Shown here one piece after another: positions 10,317 through 22,300 of a stretch of DNA of 64,000 bases (positions within the stretch are counted from its first letter, which is position 1; every line of letters begins with the position of its first letter). Position numbers and translations under genes: made by a program. The DNA is from Adiantum capillus-veneris (lineage: Eukaryota; Streptophyta; Polypodiopsida; Polypodiales; Pteridaceae). Where the stretch lies: assembly GCA_014529385.2 (NCBI GenBank), contig CM043960.1:120354543-120418542 (forward strand), given 5' to 3'. The notes under the pieces were generated by a model. That model was not told the DNA's origin, searched no databases, and saw only the letters and a list, made by a program, of their open reading frames with translations.

Positions 10317-13300
10317 ATGGAACAAAAGGCTGAAAAGAGGAAGTATCCCCTTATTTCATCAATGTATACATTGATGGAAGAGGTTGGCCAGGGTGCGAGT
10401 GCCGTTGTTTACAAGGCCAAATGCATTCCATTCAACGAGATAGTGGCAATCAAAGTTCTTGATATGGATAGATGCAATAACAGCTTGGTTCGTAATCATA
10501 CCTATCTGTCGTTTGGAGTTTTGCTTTTTTCTGCACAGTTTTTTTGGTGCTTTGCAGTCAGGTAGAGCATTCATGTGCATTTGATAGATTTTTACTGATC
10601 TGGGACCTTGCTTAAGTAGGTTACTAAAAGTTATAGTAGCAGCTTGTATGCTCAAGCAGCATACAAGATATCCTTTGTTTAGTGGCTTATGATAAGTTTT
10701 TTGTGGGGATGGACATTTTACGTGGTCTAAGGTGGCTGAGTGGTTTAAGTTGATTACATGATAGATATTTGGTATAAAAACATTTTGTTTTTGTTGCAGG
10801 ATGATATACGGCGAGAAGCACAAACAATGAGCTTGATTAATCATCCGAATGTGCTAAGTGCTTACTGCTCTTTTGTGGTGGATCACAGCTTGTGGGTTGT
10901 CATGCCCTACATGTCTGGCGGCTCGTGCTTGCACATAATGAAATCAGCTTATTCTGATGGGTTTGAAGAACCCGTTATTGCTACTGTCTTGAAGGAGAGT
11001 CTAAAAGCACTTGAGTATCTTCATCATCACGGCCATATCCACCGTGACGTTAAGGTGCGCCAACAAGCCTTCATATTTTTGTTCCATCTTAACCAAGGGA
11101 TGTGGAAAGTTTGTTGGCTAGAATTCTTTGTGGTGGTTATGCTTGTGCTTTCCATTAGAATTGTTGAGGTTAGTGTGATAAAATTCAACTATACAGCCTT
11201 AATTTAGTTTATATAGTGTCTAAAGTTTGGCCACCCGAAGTTGATATAGGTTTTTGCTCTGGTTCTTGTATCTCTTGGAATACTATGCATGATATTTAAG
11301 CATGCTTGTAGAAGATCTCTCCTCAAGGTTTTATCTCATCTCATACTAAGGGCCGAAAACACACTCCCTAGGCTGTGTCTAGATTGAAATTGCTTGGTTT
11401 TTTTTTTTTTGGGGGGGGGGGGTTGGGTTGTTTGTGGAGTTTAGAGGAGTTTCTATATTTCAAGACTTTACTAATCATCTATCAATAACCCTATGATAGT
11501 TTAAAAGATGTGTGTATGGCTTTGAGCTTGTAATAGATAATCTAGTCGTAATGCATCTGTTATATGTTGTGACATGTAAAGCGTGTATAAATTATTGGAT
11601 ATAGGTGATTACAAACCAACAAGTATTATTGAACTTTTTGTGTAGTTGTAAGTTGGCTTCCCAAACTTGATGAATTTGGATCGTGTATGTTGATCATCCA
11701 AAATTAATGCCTCGACACTACCTGTGATAAGTAAAATACAGGATAGAAACAAGTAAAATGCTGTAGTCAATTCTTCTTTTTGACGTGTACTCAGACTACA
11801 CAAATGAGAGAGCACCATAAAGTCATTCAACAGAATACCATCAGCCTGTCATTTTTCCTAAATCTCATGGAGAAATTAGTGGTTTTATTCCATTCTAGGC
11901 AATTTGTGACAAAGGAGCGGAGTGGTTCCGTGGTATAGATGCGACAGTGAAAGTGGTCGAGACATTCTTTTATTGGCCTACTTTGAGGAGAGATGTGGAT
12001 GCCTTTGTGCGAACATGCGTGATTTGCCAAAAGGTCAAATTTGACAGGCAAAAGGCACCAAGGTTGTTACAGCCACTGCCTATTCTAGATAAGTCATGGG
12101 AAAGCATTTCTATGAATTTTATCTTTGATCTTCCAATAACGCCGACAGGGAATGATGGTATATGGACCATTATTTGCAGGTTCAACAAGCAGGCCCATTT
12201 TATTCTTGTCAAGAAGAAGATCAACTTGACAAGATTGCACGGTTGTTTATGTACAATGTGCTCAAGTACCTTGGTATGCCACAGTCTATTGTCAGTGATT
12301 GTGATTCTCGTATGACGAGCCTGTTTTGGAGAGGCTTGTTTGAAAATATGGGCACCACGCTCAAGTTTTCATCCTCATTTCATCCACAAACCGATGGGCA
12401 GTCAGAAGAGGCTAATTCTATCGTCTTAAATCTGCTAAAATGTTATGCGTTAGATAATACGGGCAAGTGGGAACAACATCTACCCCTGCTTGAGTATGCG
12501 TACAACAATACGGTGCATTCGTCACAGACAAGGCACCTTTTGAGAATGTTGAGGGTGGCAAAAAGGTTCCTCCCATTTTGCACACAAAGGACAAATTTTT
12601 GAAGCAAATCATTATGTCGAGAATATGGAGAAGACTCAGGCAAAGCAAAAAAGGGTTGCTGATCATCACTGAAGTGAATGGTTGTTTTCACCTGGTGATT
12701 GGCTACTCTTGCGGTTTGAAAAGGCAAGGTTAAAGAAAATGAAGGGCAAGGAAAGGTTGTTTCCGAAGCTCAGTATGCGTTATTATGGGCCTTTTCAAGT
12801 ACTTGATAAGATTGGCGATGTTGCGTATAGGCTGAAATTGCCCGACACTTCGAATATTCATAATGCGTTTCATGTGACTCTTCTAAGATCCTTTGTGGGT
12901 GATGTGCCAAAAGATATGCCAGATGAAGATCAGCCAGAAGTTGAGGAACTTGATGAGATCTTGGTACCTGAGCAGATTTTGGCACATAAGGAAAGAAAAA
13001 GTTGCAAGAGGTTATTTGGTGAAGTTCAAGAACTATCCACCTATGGATGTGAAGTGGATGGAAGAGTGTGAACTCCTTGAGTCACCGAATGTATTACAGC
13101 TTTACCTTGAGGCCTTCGGGTTACAACCTACATATGCCCCAACCCAACGTGTTCGAAACAGGAGTAATGATGGAGTTAGCACATCAAATGTACATACGAA
13201 TTCAATGCAATTGAAGTGGACACTGCTCTATAAATGCTAAAGGTATTATGCTCACTTCTATCGTAGATGAAATGACAAAAATATAAAGGTCTCATTAATT

Positions 13301-16300
13301 CATTTGTAGCTATGTTTCGTGACCTTCCTATGGATACATGTGATGATAAAAGGGTGCTAATCACACTAAATCATATATGGCATGTATATTTGGCATGCAA
13401 TCGAGGACCTTTGCGATTTCAAGAGGGGGGTATGTCACGAGGCTGTGGCAACCACTAACCTTGATTGTTGGTTTCTTTCCCTTGATTTTTCTTTAATTTT
13501 TGGGACCCTATTCTTGAAGTCACAAATGGTCGGACATTGTGTGGCTAGTGTGAAATGGCCAACGGCCGAGAGTTTCACCCGTAGTTGGGAAGGGCATTAG
13601 TGCATCAAGAGTTCTGGACGGAATGAGATGGACAGATTGGATGATTAATACACGGCGTTTAATGTGAACTAAGTGTGTAATTTTGTGAATTGTATGCTAT
13701 ATGGATGTATTGTCGTGTGAAGATAGTCATGGGCATCGACTGTATGCTATATGCATGCATTGTCTTGTGGGGATAGTCATGGGCATGGTTTGCTTGAAAT
13801 AAGAGGATATGAATTTTATAGTTGCAAGATTTAGTAGATCAAGGCATCTGTGAAAATATCAACACGGTCTGGATGTGATTGCTAAATGGTTACAATGATC
13901 ATGATTTGTATCCGAGACCCTCAGCAGAAATGTGATTGCTTAGTGATTGTTGTCTTTGTAGAACTACCGGATTGGTGGAGTCTGGTGGATGACCCGCAAC
14001 AGAATTGTGATTGCTTAGTGATTGTTGTCTTTGTAGAACTACCAGTTTGCTGGAGTCTGGTGGATGAGTACATAGAGTCGGTGTCTACTAAAGAAAGTTT
14101 CTGTTCTTTGGTTGTTTTTGCAGGTGTAATCAAGGGCGGTTACAATCCTTTCAAGAGTGGGGATTGTCACAAAGCGATGATGTGGCATGAGAAAATGGTC
14201 GAGTGGACAAGAGAAAGTGAACCGACCAACTTAAAGAACTTTTGAGCATTGGCCAAGGGGCCTAACCCTAAAAATCCCAGAGCTTGAAGTCTGAGGCTGA
14301 TTTTCGTAAAACGTCCTAACATGCTGATGTGGCAGTCCATACGGATGATGATGTGGTTGGGCTGTACGGATTTTTTGTGGATTGCGTTGAGGCTGCCACG
14401 TGGCAGGTTGTACGGATTTTTGCAAATTACATTGGCTGTTCTTGGCAATTTCCACGCTAGCTTTTGGTGATTAGATGCTTTTGGGGTTTAATGCTTTTGA
14501 GAGAAGTGCTTTTGAGCATCCCTTGTAAGTTAAAAAGGACCCCAAGGCCTCACTCTGCAGGGCATCTGGATGTAGAGTCTGAGAGCAGAGGACCCTTGAG
14601 AGGTGTACTTTGCAGCGAGTAATAATAAAGAAATACCGGAAGGGGCGCCAATGCATTTGGGGGCGGAACTCTTCCGTGTTGTGTCGACTCTCTCTGTTAC
14701 TTGCGCACTTCACTTACGCTACGTGGACATGCTTCTGCCACAGTCTAGCGTTAGTCTTAGTTTAGCTTAGGACCTAGCCTGGCTCTTTGTGAGCCTCTAG
14801 TAGGACGTGCATGCCCAGGCTGGTTATAGTTGCATACCCTCTCTTTCACAGTACGGTCAGTTAGCATATATGCACCTTGCTACGTGTGAACCACCTCTAG
14901 CATGGCATTATTAATAAGTGACTTTACAGTCCTCCTAATCTTGGAGTGCTCTGAGTAGTGCCCTCGAGAGAAGGCTATGTCAACTGCTGGATGAAGGCCA
15001 AACCTTCGGAGCATCTCAAAATCCAGAAAAGGATTCAAATTTTATCGACTGTCTACCTTTAAATTCTTTTGTATTCTTGCTCGTCTTCAAGGAAGTCATA
15101 TTGGTTGGCTCTGTAGAAGTGCTTCTTCTTTGCATAAAACATGTGGTCATCCGCGTCCAAACTGTCAGAGGATGACTCCTCCGTAGAGCTATCAGATGTT
15201 TACATCGCAACAATACCTACATCCGCAGTATCCAGAAGTTTGGAGAAGTTTTCATTGGTTCACGCATCCACAAGCGTCAGAAGCATTCAACATAAGAAGT
15301 ACAGAAAGTATCCAAAGGTGAAGTTCAGCAGTTGTGCCTCACCTTTAACAGGGGGGGGGGGGGGGGGGGGGGGGGATGTCAGGTGCGCACTTCATTGGAC
15401 ATGCTTCTACTACAGTCTAGCGTCAGTCTTAGTTTAGCTTAGGACCTAGCCTGGCACTTTGTGAGCCTCTAGCAGGATGTGCATGGCCAGGCTGGTCATA
15501 GTTGCATACCCTTTCTTGCACAGTGCAGCCCAGTTAGCATATATGCACTTTGCCATTTGTGAACCACCTCTAGCCTGGCATTATTAATAAGTGACTTTTA
15601 GCATTTTCATGAGATCGTGGGGTCTTTTTTCAGCCTGCTCGACCCAGATTTTAATACCTTTGTAAGCAACATGACCAGTGTGAATAGAAGCAGAAGAGGC
15701 AGCAGAAGAAGAAGGGAGTGCATCCTCAGTGCTCGTAGGGCTAGTACCTCAGCATTTTCAGCCTCCTCTCCTCAGCGTTTTCAGCCTATAATTGTCATCA
15801 TCATTCAACCCTGGCCTCGTCATGGTTGCAGATCCTAGCCATCGACATCGCTAGCATTTCAGCATTCAGCCATAGCCTCCTCATCATCGTCGTCATCGTC
15901 ATCGTCGTCGACATAGTACCCCAACACCTAGCACCCCTTGTGTTGTGGCTTGGCTCCTGCCTAGACCAGCATAGGGATCCCCAGTACCCGCAATACCCCT
16001 CAGTACAAGCAGTAACCCAGTATCTCAGTACCCGCAATACCCAGCAGTACCCCTCAACATCTAGAGCAGTACCCATTAGCATCTCAACATCATCAACATT
16101 TAGCATCATTGTATCAGCATTTGTGCAAGAAATAAAGAAAGTACTTGCTCTGGCAACAGAGCAAGGGGGCCTTTCGGTTTGGGACCGACATGCCATGTTG
16201 TCTCTTTCTCTCTCTCTCTCTTTGCGTCTCTCTTTCTTTCAGTTCAGCTCAGTTCTTTGAAGTGAAGTGTAGTGTCCCTTTTGTTTGTGCGGAGTAGTAG

Positions 16301-19300
16301 ATCCGAGCTAAATCCTTACACTTCCCCTGCACCTGACACTTTCTCTCCAATCAAAGCTCAATGATTTTGCAGTTTCTATTCTTGTGTTGCTATTGATTTC
16401 TTGCTTGGAGTGTCCAAACCTGAGAGCAGAGGACCCTCGGGAGCTATACTTTGCAGCGAGCAATAATAAAGAAATATCGGAAGAGGCGCCAGTCTATGGA
16501 GCCAGTGCATTTGGGGGCAGAACTATGCCGTGCCGTGTCTACTCTCTCTCTCTCTCTTTCTCTCCACTCAAAGCTCAATGATTTTGCAGTTTCTATTCTT
16601 GTGTTGCTATTGATTTCTCGCTTGGAGTGTCCAGCTTGCAAGAGTGGCTCTCAAGGCAAACCCTCAGAGCAACAATCGGCTTGAGCTTGCAAAATTCTTG
16701 GTGTTCTTTTTCTAATTCTGACAAGTTTAAATCTCTCAAGAAGAACGAATAAACAAAAAGATTGGATTTCATTATTTTAGAAATGGCGGAAGCCAATACA
16801 AGTGGGACAGACTTGCCCTTTAATTTTACATCTAGGATGATTTCTTTGCGCTTCTCATTTGTCAATGTTGCTTTTCTTGTAACAGACTTGGACACTCCAA
16901 GTCAAGAATCGACTGCGACAGCACCAAATAACCACTCCAAAACAGTTCACAGTTCACAATAGATTTACACTGGCCCGACGGAGTTCCGTGCCTAGAGATA
17001 TTGGCCCCAAAGATTGGCGCCCCTTTCGGTATTTCTTTTTGTATTAATCTGAGTTTAAAGTACAAGAGTGGTTGGGTCTCACTCTCAGACTCTGCGTCCA
17101 GATGCTGTGCAGAGTGGGAGCCCAAACCACTTATTTATTTGTTTACAAGGGATGCCAAAAAGAGAGCCCCAAAAGCTTAAAATCCAAAAGCCTAAAAATA
17201 AAGCCAAGGCTCTTTCTCTCACAAGCTCTCTTGAGCCCATCAAAATAAAGCAAAAATAGGCCTTTTTCAATTGCGTAGAATAAAAAGCTGCCCAAAAATT
17301 TGCGTAGCTTTTTCCCAGCGCAAAAGTTGCCGTACAGTCCAGCGTGAAACGCGCCGCGTTTTTCGGAATTTGCTGTACGGTGCCACGTCAGCATCCGACT
17401 GTTTTCCTTGTTGCCTTTTAGGGTTAGGGTTAGGGTTTTCAGCAGGTTAGGGTTAGCCACGTCATCACTTTGTGACATACCCCCTCTTGAAAGCATTGTA
17501 ATCGCCCTCGATTACGCCTGCAAAACAGACAGAGGCCATAAACCGTCTTAGCAGACACTGACTGTTAGTACCTACGCATTCGGAACACACATGTAGCACA
17601 TGTACCAATCGACAGTCACGTCACACGACATCAGAGGACATCACTAGACATCACAGGACATCACATGACATTCAACATTCATTCGGATCTTAGACCATGA
17701 TTTATCGGCAACTTAGCTAGCAATCGCATCTAGATCCAGTCGGGATGTCACAAAGTGATGACGTGGCAGACAGCAGAAACCCTAATTTCTGCCAGAAACC
17801 CTAAAATTCCTGCAAACCCTAATTTTTGCCAGAAACCCTAAATTCCGGAAATCGCGGAGGCGAATTATTAAATTTTTTTTTTTGGAAAATGATGAGCGAC
17901 GCGAATTTTGCTTTTGCTTTTTTTTTTAATAAAAAAAAGAGAAAAGACTCTCTAAGAGAGAGAGAGAACTGATGCTTTTGATTTTAAAAGCTTTTGGGGC
18001 TCTGCTTTTGGGCATCCCTTGTAACCTTTAAATTAGTGGTGAGGGCCTCACTTCTCAGGGCATCTGGACGCAGAGTCTGAGAGTGAAACCCTAACCGCTC
18101 TCTTGTACTTTGATGATTGATTAATACAAAAAGAAATACCCAAAGGGGCGCCAGTCTTTGGGGCCAATATCTCTAGGCACGGAACTCCGCCGGGCCAGTG
18201 CAAATCTATTGTGATCTGTGAATTGTTTTGAAGTGGTTATTTGGTGCTGTCGCGGTTGATTCTTGACTTGTAGTGTCCAAGTCTGTTACAGTGGTATCAG
18301 AGCACGGTCGATTTCTCTTCTACGGGAAATCCGATCCCCGAATTTTTTTTTCCGCGGCACCTATGGCTTCAGGCAATGATCAGTAGACTCCCTCTGCATT
18401 TGGAGATGTGGGCAGGGATCACAAGGAAGATTCCGGCAGAGAGTACGGCCCGGGCCGCCTTGGCCTACTTAGGCGGAGCGGCGAGAGATGGAGTGTCGCC
18501 AATTGATCGGCGATGCAACAAAGATGATGCTCAATTTTGCCAAGGATCCGAAGATGGCAAAATATATGAACCAGACCTCTTTGGAAGAGGTACAGATGGA
18601 GTGGCAGAGAACCACAACACCACTCCCGAAACCCGCTCTCAAGAAACCTTTTGCCTCCAAGAAAATATACGGAGAAGGAACTGGAGAATGTGGTTGATGC
18701 ACGGATTGCTCAGCTTTTCGACGTGCAAAAGAAAGACAAAAAGCACAGCAAAAGCCAGAAGAAAGGCACTGACTTCCCGGGATATTTGGGTCGTCGGTTG
18801 ACATTTGACAAGGCAAAGAAACGGAAGAAACGTGTTCGATTTGAAGGAGTACCGAGTTCTTCTTCTTCTTCTTCTGATAGTTCTTCTAGCTCTTCAGATT
18901 CGAGCGAAGAAGACAGAAAAGGTAAAAAGCGAAGCAAGAAACAAAGCTTCGGAAAGGTCAAGAAGAAGGCTACATCTCGCCGAGAGACTCACAGTTCTTC
19001 TGAGGACTCGTATACAGATAGCTCAGATTCCGATGACGGAAAGTTTTATGCGAACAAGAAGAATTTTTACAAAGCCAACCAGTATGACTTTCTCGAAGAA
19101 AAAAGCAAGAAAGTCCGAGAGTTTAAGGAAGGTGGCCACTCGATCAAGTTTGATACTTTTCAGGATACTCAGATGCTTCGAAGGCTTTGTCTTTTATTCA
19201 GCAGTTTGACATCGCTTTCGCTGAAGGACGCTATTCAGAGCACTCCAAGATTCAGAGAGCTACCTATTACCTTAAGGGGAATGCTCGTACTTGGTGGTCC

Positions 19301-22300
19301 ACGCTTTTTTTAACAAGAGTGCGCCAGTTAAATGACTGAAATTTAAGAAGCTTTTTATTTCTTCTTGGTTGACGAAAGAATATGAACGAGATGTACGAGC
19401 TGCTTGGAACCATCTTCGGATGACCAAGAAAGATACAATCAATGCTTATTGTGAAAGATTCTGGAACTCTTTTCTACCCGCCTCTTCATTCAAGAAGATC
19501 TCGTTCAGAGAACAGATTGACGGTTTACCTGGGGTCTACCTACAGAGATCCGAGATCACTGCTTGGAACAAAAGTCAGCTTCTATTCAGGAGTTGATGAG
19601 TCATGCGAAGCGGGGCTTTGCCATTCACTCTGGCAGTCCGACCTACCTCACAGATGAGGCCATGACACAACGAGCCGAACAGACTTCTGGGAATGAAAGA
19701 AGAATGAAAATGAGCAACCCAGAGAAAAAAAAGGATGCACGACCCAAGCTTACTCCTGAGGAGAGAGCTCGCTTCATCAGAGAGGGGAAGTGCTTTGGAT
19801 GCGGGGAACATGGACATATCTCCGCGAAGTGCCCTGATAAGGCACAGAAAGAACAGAGTGATAAAGACGACGACAGGTCTGAGAGTTCGAGAGCAGCTGA
19901 GGAATGTGGCAAAAAAGGCAGATAGAAAAGCAGAACTGGTACCACATGGCGTGGGACCTGCACCGAGTCTAATGAATGAAAGTATAAACTTTGCCGCTTT
20001 TGGGGCAAAGTGAAGGATCAGGAAGCTCTTTTGAAGGAGCCAAGGCAAACTTCTTTTCACTTGGAATTGGCGGCTCGATTTGGAACTACGCCCGACAGAC
20101 TGACGCCACAGGCGGAGGTAGTTCAACTGGCACGCGGATGGGATGTTGCCATTACACCGAGCATTGGCAAACTTCGTTTTCAATGACAGGGGTGTTCAAG
20201 GCACGCGAGTGACGTTCTACTCGCGATCCCTTGGTACCACAAGAACTACGCCGTGGTTGACTACCGGGCCGAGAAAGCGACTTTGATAAAGGAAGGGCTT
20301 AGAGATTGTACTTGATGAACTTCAGTTTTCTTACTCATTCTTTTGGGAGAACTGAACGATGGATAAAGGTTGAATATGTTTTGACCTGAAGAAAAGAACG
20401 CCAAGATTTTTTTTCTCCACGCTCATGCCGATTGCTTTTGAGAGGGCCTGAAGATCATACCATTGATCTGATATCTGGAAGCACGCCACCGAATCGGCCA
20501 CCTTATCGTGTGAGCCGAGTACAGAATGAAAAGATTATGAACCCAGTGAAAGACCTCTTGGAAAAGGGTCTTGTCCAGCCTAGTACTTCACCGTATTGCT
20601 ATCCAGTGTTGTTGGTTTTGAAGAAAGACAGATCTTGGAGAATGTGCATCGATTATAGCACTCTCAACGAAATCACCATCAAGAACAGATTTCCGATTCC
20701 TAGGATCGAGGATATACTCGACAAGTTACAGGGATCCTCGTGCTTTAGCAGGATTGACTTGAAGAGTGGATATCATCAGATCAGGATAGCGCCAGGAGAT
20801 GTCTACAAGACAGCTCTTCGGACGACTTTTGGGTTATTTGAGTTTTTGGTGATGCCTTTTGGCTTAACCAATGCTCCTGCAACATTTAACCGGATGATGG
20901 ATAGGATTTTTCGAGAGTATAGGCTATTTGTTGGCACTTTCTTTGACGACATCATTGTTTTCTCAAAGAATGAGGCAAAACACAGAGATCATCTGCTTCA
21001 AGTCTTTCATGCATTACGAGATCACACATTAGTGATTAATGCTACGAAAAGTGAATTTTTCCTACCAGAGATACATTTTTTGGGACACATTGTGTCAACA
21101 GCAGGAGTGCAAATGAACCCGGCCAAGATAGAGACTATCCGTGATTGGCCCGATTTGAGGAATGTCCATGAAGTTAGAAGCTTCTTGGGACTGTGTTCGT
21201 ACTACAGGCGGTTCATACGAAAGTTTGCAGAGGTTGCTTCCCCTTTGCCTACCTTGACACAGAAAGGAGTACCTTTTTCGTGGGGACCCACAGAGGTGAC
21301 TGCCTTTCGGATATTGAAAGAGAAATTGACTACGGGACCTATTTTGACTTTGCCGGACTTGCAGAAGTCATTTGAAGTATATTGGATGCTTGTGGTCGTA
21401 GTCTGGGTGCGGTCTTGATGCAAGAACGCCATGTCATAGCTTACGAGAGCCGTTTGTTCTCTAGGCCGGAGATGACAACACAGATCTATGAGAGCTTTTG
21501 GCGGTTATCCATGCTCTTACTCAGTGGCGGCATTACCTACTCGGAGCGGATTTTACTGTCTTTACAGACCATCAGAGTTTGCGCTACTTCTTGTCATAGA
21601 AGCAGCTTTTGGAAAAGCAGATGCGGTGGGTGAACATCTTGTCACAGTTCCACTTCGAGATTGTCCATGTGCAGGGACAGAAGAATGTGGTGGCAGATGC
21701 TTTGTCTCGAAAACCGTTGGTTCTGGCTATTTCCGCGATACATCATAGGAGCTTCGAGGATATGGTCGATCAGTGTGCCACAGATACAGATTTTGCAGAT
21801 ATTTTCACACGGATACGGGATGGGGAGACAGTAGGTGGATACTCCCTTCGGGAAGGCTACTTGATGAAAAAGACTATGTTGTGCGTTACACAGCCGTTGA
21901 GGGAAAAGGTTATGACTGATTGCCACTGTCCACCTTTTATGGGTCACCGCGGCATTGCTACCACCATGAAAGGGGTAGAGAGAGATTTCTTTTGGCGGAG
22001 ACTGAAGAAGGATGTGGAAGAGTTTGTGCGCAGTTGCTTGGTATGCCAGAAGGTCAAGTTTGACAGGCATAAGGCACAGGGATTGTTACAGCCTTTACCC
22101 ATACCTACCCGCCCCTGGGAAAATATTGAAATGGATTTCATTTTTTTTGATCTCCCGAGAATACAGAATGATCACGATGATTTTCCGATTACATGGCACG
22201 CCTGAGACGATTGTCTCCGACAGAGACCCCAGATTTATGAGTTTGTTTTGGAAGGCAATTTGGGAGAACATTGGCACGCGGTTGCAGTTCTCGTCATCGT

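Noticed and set aside
10727-10760. tRNA gene in kinase intron 1
   Set aside because: Only the D-arm-like half is present; no B box or anticodon arm follows before the exon.
13421-13445. True 3' LTR boundary of the truncated chromovirus
   Set aside because: The PPT-like purine tract and TGTCAC start are suggestive, but a second, better matching LTR start exists at 14165, so no LTR was called here.
16593-16895. A 100-codon minus-strand frame next to the LTR
   Set aside because: It crosses an LTR fragment boundary, has no recognisable domain, and its start lies inside the LTR.
20943-20954. FFDD as a mutated reverse transcriptase active site
   Set aside because: FFDD is a common natural variant of YxDD in plant Ty3 elements, so it is not evidence of decay.
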